Assembly: GCF_051020765.1 (NCBI RefSeq) | Contig: NC_134930.1 | Span: forward strand, 1,426,001 to 1,490,000 | DNA from: Lasioglossum baleicum | Lineage: Eukaryota > Arthropoda > Insecta > Hymenoptera > Halictidae | Direction: 5' to 3' | DNA: 64,000 nt | Part shown: positions 53,425 through 64,000 of the stretch, in pieces | How the letters are laid out: every line of letters starts with the position of its first letter | Numbering within the stretch: the first letter of the stretch is position 1 | Notes under the pieces: generated by a model | Database searches by the model: none | Seen by the model: only the letters and a program-made list of their open reading frames with translations | Told to the model about the DNA's origin: nothing | Program-made: the position numbers and the translations under genes

Positions 53425-53820
53425 TGTTAGCGTCAACGTGTTTTAAGCAAAGTCAAGGGCTGATGTCGAGGCGACCCTTAAGATTGGAAGGATTTATGGT
53501 AGGACCTGGGCGTACGTGATGCCCTGAATAGAGACGGATGAGAATAAACAGAACCGTCCTCGGACGATGGCGGGTGGGCACTTTGGGCCATCCAGCTATC
53601 GTTCGGGAAGGTCATGTTTATGAGGATGTGACGAGTGAAACTTGCCGAGGGTATGCAACCCAAGGCCACGCTGTCCTAAAGAATTGGGACTTTGTTCCAA
53701 GAGGATCTGGCCACGGAGTGGGGAAGGCAAGGGTGCCTTTTGGTGAGAGGACTGTGTTAGACCCCACGGCACTTACCCCAGAACCTTCGAAGCGAACGAG
53801 TCCTTTTACAATTTTTAACA
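53425..53820 (+). repeat. gypsy-C 3' LTR
   Basis: 396 bp; followed by TACA. Confidence 0.94.
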
Positions 53821-54601
53821 TACATATATAGATACTTGTATGGAAGTATGCGTGCGTGAGAGAGAGAGAGAGAGAGAGAGTAGAAGGGGCATGCGCGCGC
53901 ATAAGAGTGTAGACTGAAGTCAACTGAAGCTCGCCTTTGTTCAGAAGATGTACCGCGACAAATGTACTGAGACAAACCGCTCTATAAACTAAAAGGATAT
54001 TGTTGTAATCCCAAAAGGAGGGATAAGTCGGTATGAATAAAAGTGTGCAATCAAAGAAATAAAGTATTATTTCAACAAAAGTAAATAATGCTTTCTTGTT
54101 TCACGTATTACTTACCATTTTACTAATTTTTGGTTTTGGAACGAGTCCTGTGTATTTGTAATATATTTAAAAATAATTATATTGTTATATCCAACTATAT
54201 TTATATACATAATATAATAATTACGTACATTAATTCTCTGGGAAAATTGTTTTAGGTCATCGTGTCGTCGCTAAGATATGCTGTGACTTTTCTTCCGCCA
54301 AAAATGCTGGTCCGGTCTAGTCCAGGACATATTAGTACATATATATTCTTCAAGATAGTATGAGACGAAAATCAAGAAAAAAAATGGTGACGTTCGTTTT
54401 CGATGGATGAAAATCATCAATTGGATGCTAAAATCTGATTCAAATATTTTAGATAAGTAAATTCTGTTTATAAAAAGTTAGTTCAAAAGTAATGGACACG
54501 ATACATTGTGATTTCTTTAATTATATTTTACAGACGGTGCAATCTGTGCCAATTACAATTCTCTGATATTGGGATACTGGAAAAAATTAATATTCGGAAA
54601 A
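53821..54601. other. Spacer with GA microsatellite
   Basis: An (AG)n tract lies at about 53858-53881. The rest is AT-rich single-copy-looking sequence. Nothing else recognised. Confidence 0.5.
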
Positions 54602-54681
54602 ATGGTGCAAACTTGTTGCATAAAGAATTGTAAGGAATCACAAAACCGTGTTGACGATCCTTGTACGTTAAGAAATATGTC
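54602..54681 (+). CDS. Possible first exon of a THAP-type zinc-finger gene
   Basis: ATG at 54602 opens MVQTCCIKNCKESQNR and 27 codons in all, then reaches a strong-looking splice donor GTAAGT at 54682. The MVxxCC...C start resembles the beginning of THAP domains (C2CH zinc fingers), found in host genes and in some transposases. No second exon with the C..H half is visible nearby. This is a weak call from a short match. Confidence 0.28.
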
Positions 54682-54809
54682 GTAAGTACAGGCAAAGTAA
54701 ACACAATCTACCTTCTGTATTATTCAGCTTTAAATCTGCTGCTCCGCACCTATTCAGGCTACATTTAATATTTGCCTATAATATTGTAATAAAGCGTTTA
54801 TAAATAAAC

Positions 54810-54815
<6 letters not shown>

Positions 54816-54854
<39 letters not shown>
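54816..54854. repeat. (AT)n microsatellite
   Basis: Dinucleotide run that is also the insertion site of the next LTR. Confidence 0.95.
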
Positions 54855-54857
<3 letters not shown>

Positions 54858-56942
54858 CACGTCGTTTCTCGTTTCTTAGCGAAACGATAGCGACTCCGGG
54901 TATTTACAAGCGATACCGCCGGGCCACGTTCGGCCGCGCGAAACGTGGTCCACCCGGGACAAAAATTGTACGCAGGCTCGTCGTCTGTCGAGATCTCTTA
55001 CATAAAGTTCGGGCGCCAGGCACAGAAGATGCCACGCTAAATTCGCTATTAAACACGATGAGAGACAACCATACGAGCCTGCGACAATCGATATTACGCG
55101 GAGATGAGATACTAATGGTCGCAGGATTCTACGCGGGTCGAACACGAGGCATTCCCCGCGGCGGGAAGGTTTCTCACGCAATAACGACTTAGAGATTCGA
55201 CTAACACAACTTTATTCGTTCGACGATGATTACAGAACGGCTGCCGACAACGACCGGCAGCGTTTTTAGGTTAGCCGGCGCGTGACAGGTGGTCGGCGAC
55301 GGCGATCCGTCGCACGCGCGATTTGACCGTCTACGGTCCTTCTCTTTACGCTATGAATCCGGCAGCAACGTGAATTTAACGTCGGCGCACGCGATCTTCG
55401 CGTTCTACTCCCAGATTCGGATGGAATACGCGTTATATCAAGCTTCTCGTCGGCGGAACACGTCGCGGAAATACGACTAGAGCACGTGGCGGCGTCGCAC
55501 CGTGGGACGACTCGAGGTTCGATTTATAACGACAATGACGCGCGGATCCTCGAAAACATAATAGTGCCCGATGCTCGCAATTTCTCCTTCGCCGCGCGTA
55601 GCGAGGTCAAGTCTACACGCGGGTCCTCGCCATCCGACCTCTAGCACGAGCACCCGAAAAATATATTCCTCGCGCGTCTATTACACACCGGATCCTCGCC
55701 CCTCGCGGATTACTTCGAATCCGTCTCGAATACCGGCAGCTACGAAATCAGATCGGTGTTTCTACGACGCGATCGCGGACACGACACACTACCGAGCCAA
55801 CGCGAGAAAGATCACTTTATCGAAAGAAGAACTGGCGGAAGCTTACCTGGGGCAACGATCGTTGGTCGCCTTACTCGTCCCTCGTCTCCGGCAGCTTCGC
55901 TTCGTCACGTTTACAAAAGACTTGGTATTACGTACAAATTCTATTCGCGACTTTCGGTGTCTCGAGCCAACGAAGAAGTGACCCTTCGCTGCGTGTCTCG
56001 GGAACGCGGAAGAGAAGCGTCCCCCCCTTGCCGCTCTAATCCCCCCCCCCCCACGCAGTTCGACCTATCGCGGATTGATTTTCGAACAGGGCCTAGCCCT
56101 GCGTGCAGTGATGTGATCAGACCCACCGTAACTCGCGCATGCGCGGCCAAGACAGTAGCGTATCTACAATGACGCGGTCAGGGCCCTGACGCCTTGAGGC
56201 AGTTATTCTGGCAGGAATGTACCAGTGTTATTGGCGGGACGACTGATGGACGAGAGACGATTATGTATTCTTTTGCGTAGTTATTGCAGTGCTCTTTCCC
56301 TATCCCATCCTCAAAATAAAGAATAAGTTTCAATTATAAAAGTCTGCGGGGTGCTCAAGCTACACGATTTCATCGAAATAGTTACGCTACTGAGACTGAA
56401 ATTGCCGCGCATGCGCGAGTTACGGTGGGTCTGATCACATCACTGCCTGCGTGACGGTCCCTGGCGCTCGGCGATTCGGTGGTTCTCCGGCAGCGGCGCG
56501 TGTGGATTGGCTGCTTCCCGCAGAGGTGATCGACGTGAGCCAATCCGGCAGCGATCCGGTTTCTCTCCGGATGAGGCGACGGTGAGTCCGCTGAGATTCC
56601 TGTCTTGGCAGTTCCCATCCTCGTCGGCGCCTCCAGGTTGTTTTTCCTGTGCCACGTCGATTCCTCGCTTTGCTCGGCGTTGGAGTTATCGCCGGCGCCG
56701 ATATTTTCCATTTCTCGGCGGGAGAGGTGCTTCGGATCCCCCCTCGGGGCCCGAATACGGTCCTGCAGATACGCGTCGCGCAATTGGCGCGACGCTCAAA
56801 AATATTAGAACTCGCCCATGGGTCTCGTTCGCACCCAGGGCGAGCGCTCGCCACGGCGCCTCTCGCGTATTAGGCTGCCAGAGGGTGACCCGGTCTTCCG
56901 ATAAGCGGCATCGGGTGACGTTGGCAAAACTGCCACGTCACA
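54855..56942. repeat. Solo LTR, about 1.7 kb plus an inserted MITE
   Basis: Begins TGTCACGTCG and ends GCCACGTCACA, inside AT repeats on both sides (ATAT likely the duplication). No gag or pol. GC content is much higher than the flanks. Orientation is not determined. The MITE at 56106-56445 accounts for about 0.35 kb. Confidence 0.6.
56106..56445. mobile_element. hAT-type MITE, 340 bp
   Basis: CAGTGATGTGATCAGACCCA at the left pairs with its inverse at the right; the repeat continues through CGTAACTCGCGCATGCGCGGC. CCTGCGTG flanks both sides (56098-56105 and 56446-56453), a perfect 8-bp duplication. Confidence 0.87.
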
Positions 56943-57579
56943 ATATATATATATATATTATATAACTTTTTTTTTCGTATTTTCACTTGTAGATCATGCT
57001 CCTACAATCTTGCCGGAAAAATACCTTGTATATTAGGGTGCTTCTTTAATTTTTAACCAACGAATTAAATGCGCCGCACCCTCCAGAATTGTTCCTTTAG
57101 GTGAGAAAAAAATTTGTGCAAAGTTTGAGATCGATCGGATAAAAGGATCACGTGCCCCAAAGCGATTGAAAATTTTGAAAATTTTGAAATTCACCTCAAC
57201 TATGGAACATGGCACAACGTTGGATTTTGTCTTTTTGTTCTGAATAGGAATATGGTAAAATTATATGACTTCCTTTAAATAAAAATAACAATGACCTTGA
57301 AATTTCAAAAATATGATTTCGAAAAAAAATTTTTTTATTTTGCCATTATATTTACCTTATTGAACAATGCAAATTTCTCCTCTGACGTTTTTTCGTACAA
57401 TCACAAATAACAGAGATATTTAAATATTTACATCAAAATGTAGCATATTTTGACCGATGGTGGGACATATGTATTATCCTGTATAAGTAAAATAACATAT
57501 TACAGTTGTAAATGAATATATTCTACAGGATAGTAATAAGGAACTATTTCTTATATTCTAAAGAAGTTATATGTAATAT
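56943..57579. other. AT-rich flank, possibly 3' part of the following transposon
   Basis: An AT repeat, then AT-rich sequence. It may belong to the element that carried the transposase-like pseudogene, but no terminus can be shown. Confidence 0.4.
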
Positions 57580-58844
57580 TTACATATTTTTCGCTAAGGT
57601 ATTTTTATTTACATCAGGATATTGCTGATGGTAATCTTTTACAATTTGTAGTATCATCTGTTTTTCTTCCTCACTACGCGCTAAAATTTGGTTAAAGTAC
57701 TACATTAACTTAACAGCTCTTTCTGCTTTATCGTTAACCACCGGTAAAGCTTTAACGATATCTAAACCTATTTTATAAGATGGTTCATCTTGCCAAACTA
57801 TAGGATCTTTTTCTAAAAATTCTGCCGATATGCCGAATCTACTAAAAAACTTCCGACTTTCGTCTGTTATAAAATATGAAATATCCTTCTCCATATGGTC
57901 AGCTACATTACTTGGTAGGAGGACAAACTTTTTATAATACTCATCGCCGCCAGTATTAGTGGTATTTAATGCCTCCACCATTCGTTTCTTTGTTTCTATG
58001 GAAATGTCATTATCGAAGAACAATAACGCAGCATTTTCTGGTGTCAAATACCACAAGTGTCTCAAAAATTTTTCTAACGCTACATGACTAATGTCTTTAT
58101 CTATTTTCTTATATTTATATAAGGATTTAATAAAAGTAAAGTCCTGCTGCGGAGCCTTCGTTGGGAGAAGAGCTTCTACCCATGCTTTTAAATATAAATT
58201 TGCAATAAATAAACATATATCGCGAATTCCATTTGTCTCCTCTTCGCTTAATTCGAATTCTTCGCGAAACAAAAATATTTTTAGACAATAAATGCCCTTC
58301 GCCATCCACCGAGCATGATGGAAAGCTCCGGGAGCTCGAAAACGGTACTCTGAAGAAGTATTACCTAAAAATACTAGCACAAGTTCAATAAATTCGCGAT
58401 AGTCTTCCCGTGGATGATGCATTTGCAGAGTCTGTTTCGCAAAATTTATTAGCTGTGGTATATTTTCTATCTTTTGATTGACAAATTGATCTTCTACCCT
58501 ACAGTGGAAGTTTAATTTATTTATATTGGGCCACGCTTGCTGGAAGCGTTTAAAAATTGGCACGTTTGGACCCGTAGACTGGGACATCTTTTTCTCAAAA
58601 ACTGCTTTTAAAACCATTTCGTAAATATAGTGACTGCACGGAAAATATAACAAGTACCGTCCGATTACGTGCTCTAAAATTACAGACGCACTTTGCAAGT
58701 GACCCATATTGGTCGTATCACATGAAAGTGCTTGTACCTTGTCACATGTCCCACTCCCTGAGTAGAGGGCTATTAGTCCTGGGGACCAAGGACTAATAGC
58801 GCTATCCCTACCATAAACCTTTGCCCATAGCAGGCTGCTGCACT
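57580..58844 (-). pseudogene. Transposase-like protein of an unassigned insect family, 5' truncated
   Basis: The minus-strand frame from about 58790 has ALSCDTTNMG, then LLYFPCSHYIYE, STGPNVPIFKRFQQAW, a long helical part with FHHARWMAKGIYCLKIFLFR, and VVNDKAERAVKLM. It is stopped there by TAG (57700-57702); the same frame continues as YFNQILARSEEEKQ to a TAA at 57580-57582, so the TAG is likely a mutation. I remember similar proteins as multi-copy, transposon-borne genes in insects, with DTT and HH/YE positions that could be catalytic, but I cannot assign a superfamily. The first part is lost at the insertion at 58845; upstream codons to 59193 read repeat sequence, not protein. Confidence 0.62.
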
Positions 58845-59048
58845 CAGGGATGGGAATCCTAACCCGAACCCGGTTCGGGTTTTGTAACCCGAGTAACCCG
58901 CCTAACCCGATTACAGAAGTCTCCTGTAACCGGGTTAGGCGGGTTAACCGGGTTTGTAACCCGGTTAGGCGGGTTACTCGGGCTAGGAGAACCGAACCGA
59001 GTTCGGAAAAAAGCGAAGAACTATATCTCACATCAGTTTCATCGAAAT

Positions 59049-59350
59049 GGAAAAAACCGAAATAGTTAAAACTCTCTAGGGTAAGGTCTAATAACAATAA
59101 CTTAATATTGCCTGCTACGGCCACCATCCGAAATTTAACGACTGTCCGCTCGACAGTATGCTGTATTGAAACCGAAATAATTAAAACTCGCAAGGGTAAG
59201 GTCTAATAACAATAACTTAATATTGCCTGCTACGGCCGACATTCGAAATTTAACGATTGTCCGCTCGACAGTATGCTGTATTGAAACCGAAATAATGCCA
59301 AAATGGAAAAAACCGAAATAGTTAACACTCGCAAGGGTAAAGTCTAATAA
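59049..59350 (+). repeat. Tandem units of about 118 bp
   Basis: AAACCGAAATARTTAAAACT, TAAGGTCTAATAACAATAAC and CGCTCGACAGTATGCTGTATT recur, with starts near 59049 and 59167; a third, partial unit starts near 59305. Confidence 0.75.
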
Positions 59351-59499
59351 CAATAACGTAATAAATAGTAAAAGGTAAAACGTCGCTTCGTAAAACCGGT
59401 AAAGCCCACCGCGCCTCCACCCTCCACTGGCACTGACAATGTATGTACCGTTGTCCGCAATAAAACGTTAAACCGAAGACCTTCCAGAGTACCCCCAAT

Positions 59500-60042
59500 C
59501 AGAGATGGGCAAAATTTTTATTTGAATAAAAATTCCGGGTAATGAATAAAAGATACAAAATTTTTATTCTTTATTCGAAGGCTCGAATACAAAAGCATCT
59601 TTTATTCAAAAATTATTTGAATAATTTTGTATTCGCCGAGAATTTATTCGAAACTTTGAATAAAATTTTTATTCTTTATTTTTATTCTATTTTCGAAAAT
59701 AAATAAATCCATGAATACTTTCGGCCAGCTCGAGGCTACAATGAACACGACCGACGCCCGAGGGTCGAGCCCTGAGGCCTGAGCCCAGAACACAATAGTA
59801 GGGCGATAAACACGGCCGAGCAATCCCCCGGCCAGCCAGGTAGCTCGGCATGAAACCGCTAAGGAGTGAATGCTGAACTTATTTATTTTCCGTGCTGCGC
59901 CCTCACGAAAGTCACACGAGCCAATTCGTGGCGTTCTGCCGATTAAGAAAAGCCTAAACTCGATAGAATTAGGACTGTTTCTAGTGGTTTTATTCATTAA
60001 AGTATCCTCGAAATTTTTATTAAAATAATTTTCTGCCCATCA
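59500..60042. mobile_element. Possible inner MITE with GATGGGCA ends
   Basis: AGAGATGGGCAAAATTTTTAT at the left and the inverse-like ATTTTCTGCCCATCAC at the right; flanks CCCCAAT and CCCCAAGT are similar but not identical. Tentative. Confidence 0.35.
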
Positions 60043-61462
60043 CCCCAAGTATTTTTGCTTAAAAAATATATACGTGTACGATACCAAAATATATGTACAT
60101 ATGTTTTTAGATTTTTTTAGTTTATGTAATAATCCTAACCCAATCTTAACCTAATATGGCAAATACAACATATGTAACACATGAATTGCATAGAATAGAG
60201 GAGGAAATACAAATGCACTTTCCATTGGTCAATAAATTAATACATAGCTTCTGTAAAACAAATATTCTTAGAAGCTCCGCGTACATAGGATAGAAATTTA
60301 TAAAGAAAAGCTGCCAAATGTTCCTTTACCACCAGAAGCGATCGTACCACGATGGGAAAGTAAGTAAATATATTTAGTAATAATTAAGTTCATTAAGACA
60401 AATTGAATTATTAATTTTGTTGAGGGATCTCTTTTTTTCCATAATACATGTACATATATTCGTATATCTCTAAACTCTGAAGTAAACTGTCTAGAAGTAT
60501 CTATCTTATCTCACTAGTAACCCGGTTAACCCGGTGTCTCTAGCTGTAAAACCCGCTCTGTGCGGGTTAACCCCGCTCGGAACCGGGTTAACCGGCACTC
60601 TCTGGGCCCTAAGACCCGTTCTCTCCGGGTTAGTGTGGGTTAGAGAAACCTCGCTCGGTTAACCGGGTTTGGGTTAGGGTTAGTCCGCGGTTCCCATCCC
60701 TGGCTGCACTACTATTTCGGCGGGCTGCTATACAGGGTGTCCCAAAATTCGTGAAAATCCCGAAAGGGGGTGGTCCCTGAGAACATTCTAAGAGACATTT
60801 TCCTTTGCACCAATGTCAACTGCGGCTTTGTTTAGGAGTTATTAACGAAAAACACGGACCAATCAGAGCGCGTCCTGGCCCGCCGCGCCGGCAAGCGAGT
60901 GTCGGTGGTACGCCGTGACATCGCAACGAACAAGAGTTTCTCGATAATGTGAATCCTCTCCGATTTCGATGAGCTTTGGATACGTTGTCCAGAACATGAT
61001 TCTGAACAACATTTCTCTTTAGACTTTTTGGCGATCGGCTTTAGTTTACGAGATAATCGTAAAAAAAGAGAAGAAGCAGAAACTGATTAAATTAAAAACT
61101 CACGTATTCAGCCGTAAATCCATTTGCTGCTTCGAAATGTGTGTCACTGGGTCACTCGGTGACGAACTGCACAGATGTCTTCAGGTATACGGCAGTACCG
61201 AAAGCCAAGGGACGTACGGCCAGGTCGACGAACTGCACAGCCGGTGGTAGAAGGCCTAAGGGATGCGCGGTCAAGTCGACGATCCAGAATTTAACTTTCA
61301 CTTTCGAATCGATAAATAATTCGTATGTTTATTTTACACAGATGCCTTGAAATTTTTCCACACTCACAATCACTGTTCACATTTGTCAACACATAGTTAT
61401 GCACTAATAATAATTGTCATATCCGTTGTACTGCTGCACAAATCACAACAATCAGGTAATGC

Positions 61463-61675
61463 AATCACTAGACTGCGGATTTCATGCATTTGTAGCAAAC
61501 ACGAGTAGGTGCATTTTAATACAGTAGAGAGATTAAAATAATTTCAAAGCACCATAGTATTATTTTCAAATTCTTAAAATGATCACAGTAAGAATCAAAT
61601 ATCTGTCTGGCTCCTGTCCCTTGTAATAGCGGCAGCCAACATTCATTTTGCATAAAGATCCGTAGTCTAGTGATT
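61463..61675. repeat. 212-bp inverted-repeat module (F3 left arm)
   Basis: AATCACTAGACTGCGGAT at the left, GTCTAGTGATT at the right; same family as 1997-2209. Confidence 0.55.
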
Positions 61676-62387
61676 AGTTTAAATATTACTATCAAAAACA
61701 CAGCTAATAGCAACCGTTAGCATTGAATTGACAAGTCTTTGGAGATGTTCTCTCTACCGCGGCTCGAACGACACTGATTTTCCGCAAGATTTTTCTAAAG
61801 AATTTAGGGAGGGCATTTAGAGTGTCGAAATTCGAAATGCACGCTGTAGCACGAGAACGACGGGACGGTTGGACGAAAAACAGGATACGAGAAGGACCGC
61901 TTTAAGACTTATGGCAATCACATGTTTAGGTTTTCCTGTAGATTGGTACGCAGAGTCGATGGGTAACCGTTCGAAAACGTCGTCTGTCCTTCTTTTAGAA
62001 AGTTTCTTAAGGAAGGTATAGGACAATAGGGATGCTACGCTGACCTGACATTTTTACCCCTTGCTGGGTAAAAGGACGGATGACGTTTTCGAACAGTTAC
62101 CCATCGACTCTACGTACCAACCTGCAGGAAAAACTAAACATGTGTTTGCCACAAAGCTTACAGTGGTCCTTCTCGCATTCTGTTTTTCGTCTAACCGTCC
62201 CGTCGTTCTCGTGCTACAGCGTGCATTTCGAATTTCGACACTCTAAATGCCCTTCCTAAATTCTTTAGAAAAATCTTGAGGAAAATCAGTGTCGTTCGAG
62301 CCGCGGTAGAGAGAACATCTCCAAAGACTTGTCAATTCAAAACTAACGGTTGCTATTAGCTGTGTTTTTGATATTGATATTTAAACT

Positions 62388-62600
62388 AATCACTAGACTG
62401 CGGATCTTTATGCAAAATTAATGTTGGCTGCAGCTATTACAAGGGACAGGAGCCAGACAGATATTTGATTCGCACTGTGATCATTTTAAGAAGTTGAAAA
62501 TAATACTATGGTGCTTTGAAATTATTTTAATCTCTCTACTGTATTAAAATGCACCTACTCGTGTTTGCTACAAATGCATGAAATCCGCAGTCTAGTGATT
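62388..62600. repeat. 212-bp inverted-repeat module (F3 right arm)
   Basis: Inverse copy of 61463-61675; same ends. Confidence 0.55.
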
Positions 62601-63302
62601 GCATTACCTGATTGTTGTGATTTGTGCAGCAGTACAAGGGATATGGCAATTATTATTAGTGCATAACTATGTGTTGACAAATGTGAACAGTGATTGTGAG
62701 TGTGGAAAAATTTCAATGCATCTGTGTGAAATAAACATACGAATTATTTATCGATTCGAAAGTGAAAGTTAAATTCTGGATCGTCGACTTGACCGCGCAT
62801 CCCTTAGGCCTTCTACCACCGGCTGTGCAGCTCGTCGACCTGGCCGTAGGTCCCTTGGCTTTCGGTACTGCCGTGTACCTGAAGACATCTGTGCAGTTCG
62901 TCACCGAGTGACCCAGTGACACACATTACGAAGCAGCAAATGGATTTACGGCTGAATACGTGAGTTTTTAATTCAATCAGTTTCTGCTTCTTCTCTTTTT
63001 TTACGATTATCTCGTAAACTAAAGCCGATCGCCAAAAAGTCTAAAGAGAAATGTTGTTCAGAATCATGGTCTTGACAACGTATCCAAAGCTCATCGAAAT
63101 CGGAGAGGAGATAGTTCAGATAGTACATCGATCGATTTACAATTACAAGTTACTTATCTCGTAAACTAAAGCCGATCGCCAAAAAGTCTAAAGAGAAATG
63201 TTGTTCAGAATCATGGTCTTGACAACATATCCAAAGCTCATCAAAATCGGAGAGGGTTCACATTATCGAGAAACTCTTGTGCGTTGCGATGTCGCGGCGT
63301 AC

Positions 63303-63466
63303 CACAGTGGGCCAGAATGGCTCGGTAGCTGTTCATGAGCTAAAAAATGAAAGTCCTCATATCGATTTTTAACCAATGCACAGTGATTCTTAAATGTCCA
63401 TTACATTCGAAAACAATAATATTAATTAAAGTTATTAAAAACTCTCGTCACAATAAGCGTTCAAAG
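63303..63466. mobile_element. T9: end of a T6-family Transib element
   Basis: CACAGTGGGCCAGAATGGCT and the following 160 bases are an inverted match to 22180-22344, the right end of T6a (shared: TAGCTGTTCATGAGCTAAAA and AAAAACTCTCGTCACAATAA). It is preceded by CGGCGTAC and truncated at about 63466 by F4 sequence. Confidence 0.72.
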
Positions 63467-64000
63467 ATCATGCCTTGAAATTTCTCCACACTGACAATCA
63501 CTGATCACATTTGTCAACACATAGTTATGCACTAATAATAATTGCCATATCCCTTGTACTGCTGCACAAATCACAATAATCAGGTAATGCAATCACTAGA
63601 CCGCGGATATAATTCATTTGAGCAAACATGAGTAGGTGCATTTTAATACAGTAGAGAGATTAAAATAATTTCAAAACACCATAGTATTATTTTCAACTTT
63701 TTAAAATGATTACAGTGAGAATCAAATATCTGTCTGGCTCCTGTCCCTTGTAATAGCGGCAGCCAACTTTCATTTTACATAAAGATCCGCAGTCTAGTGA
63801 TTAGATTAAATAATCGTTTAATTAGTTTAAGCAATTATTATTAGTGCATAACTATGTGGTGACAAATGTGAACAGTGATTGTGAGTGTGGAAAAATTTCA
63901 AGGCATCTGTGTGAAATAAACATACGAATTATTTATCGATTCGAAAGTGAAACTGAAATTCTGGATCATCGACTTGACGCGCATCCCTTAGGCCTTCTAC
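63467..64000. mobile_element. F4: F-family fragment running off the window
   Basis: Starts within the F arm (GCCTTGAAATTTCTCCACAC), passes a 212-bp module (63591-63802), then turns back at about 63825 into the inverse arm, and continues past the right edge. Its short centre matches that of F2 (10255-10340). Confidence 0.7.

Larger units (their letters stand above)
48129..53820 (+). mobile_element. gypsy-C: recent Ty3/gypsy element, 5.7 kb
   Basis: LTRs of 396 bp (48129-48524 and 53425-53820) start TGTTAGCG and end TTTTTAACA; by eye they are identical. TACA lies at 48125-48128 and 53821-53824. Inside are a Gag-protease-RT frame and an RT-RNase H-integrase frame, split by a short deletion. A 5 x 100-bp tandem array lies before the 3' LTR. 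I do not recognise a standard primer site after the 5' LTR. Confidence 0.93.
58845..60702. mobile_element. Non-autonomous hAT-type element, 1.86 kb
   Basis: Ends CAGGGATGGGAA and TTCCCATCCCTG. GCTGCACT lies on both sides (58837-58844 and 60703-60710), a perfect 8-bp duplication. Dense TAACCCG/CGGGTTA units occupy both subterminal zones (58857-58985 and 60515-60690). In the middle are tandem units of about 118 bp (59049-59350) and a possible inner MITE. No transposase. Confidence 0.85.
60733..63302. mobile_element. F3: F-family copy with both arms
   Basis: CAGGGTGTCCC at 60733, preceded by TA. Then the CGGACCAATCAGAGCGCG block, the GC-rich edge at 60880-60900, and arms that pair around a centre near 62040-62090. 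It carries two ~200-bp modules (61141-61350 and inverted 62713-62922) and two 212-bp modules (61463-61675 and 62388-62600). The right arm stops at GTCGCGGCGTAC, where a Transib end begins. Confidence 0.75.

Noticed and set aside
58857..58985. Interstitial telomere (TAACCC-like units)
   Set aside because: Units are irregular, in both orientations, and symmetric with the other end of a hAT-type element; they fit subterminal transposon motifs better.
57700..59193. 497-codon minus-strand frame as one intact protein
   Set aside because: The first part reads through the inserted hAT-type element and its repeats; only the part from about 58790 to 57580 resembles a protein family.

Overview
The window looks like insect heterochromatin or an intergenic repeat island. 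I see no intact host gene and no rRNA or tRNA gene. Nearly all of it is transposable element: Ty3/gypsy and BEL/Pao LTR retrotransposons, Transib-type DNA elements, mariner, hAT-type MITEs, a Helitron remnant and kilobase-scale inverted repeats. The mix fits an arthropod, most likely an insect and perhaps a hymenopteran. That last step is inference from repeat style, not from a marker gene.

Layout, left to right. 1-1400: broken Helitron Rep on the minus strand. 1403-9505: a large palindromic element (called F here) whose outer end reads CAGGGTGTCCC, with three Transib-type elements nested in its GC-rich edge. 9514-10357: a second F copy, head to head with the first. 10360-19900: a minus-strand Ty3/gypsy (gypsy-A) split by a complete minus-strand BEL/Pao element (BEL-1, 12738-18572, target duplication CCAGT). 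20264-22344: a hAT-type MITE, then a composite Transib element carrying the broken 3' end of a Transib/RAG1-like transposase gene. 22583-24401: a Transib end, an inverted array of 168-bp units, other tandem repeats and a microsatellite. 24827-31863: a plus-strand BEL/Pao element (BEL-2, duplication ATATT) with two stops and a hAT-type MITE in its integrase. 31864-37204: two more Transib-type elements, one hit by a long solo LTR, the other by a mariner that itself carries a MITE. 38096-46612: a degraded minus-strand Ty3/gypsy (gypsy-B) with an unusual GC-rich 3' region. 46613-48128: MITE and LTR remnants. 48129-53820: a plus-strand Ty3/gypsy (gypsy-C) with identical LTRs but a frameshifting deletion in reverse transcriptase. 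54855-56942: a second solo LTR. 57580-60702: a transposase-like pseudogene cut by a hAT-type element. 60733-64000: two more F copies and one Transib end.

The most notable biology is the Transib set. At least seven termini start with CACAGTG, the same heptamer as the V(D)J recombination signal. Where both flanks survive they are GC-rich 5-bp duplications, usually CGGCG. Two of these elements hold separate pieces that I read as the N-terminal and C-terminal parts of a Transib transposase, each between long inverted arms. No intact Transib transposase is present, so movement would have needed an enzyme from elsewhere. LTR comparisons by eye (0 of 396, about 2 of 489, about 3 of 540 differences) suggest the three complete LTR elements are recent, although each is now broken. 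Start positions quoted for pseudogenes are limits of open sequence; several lack an ATG.
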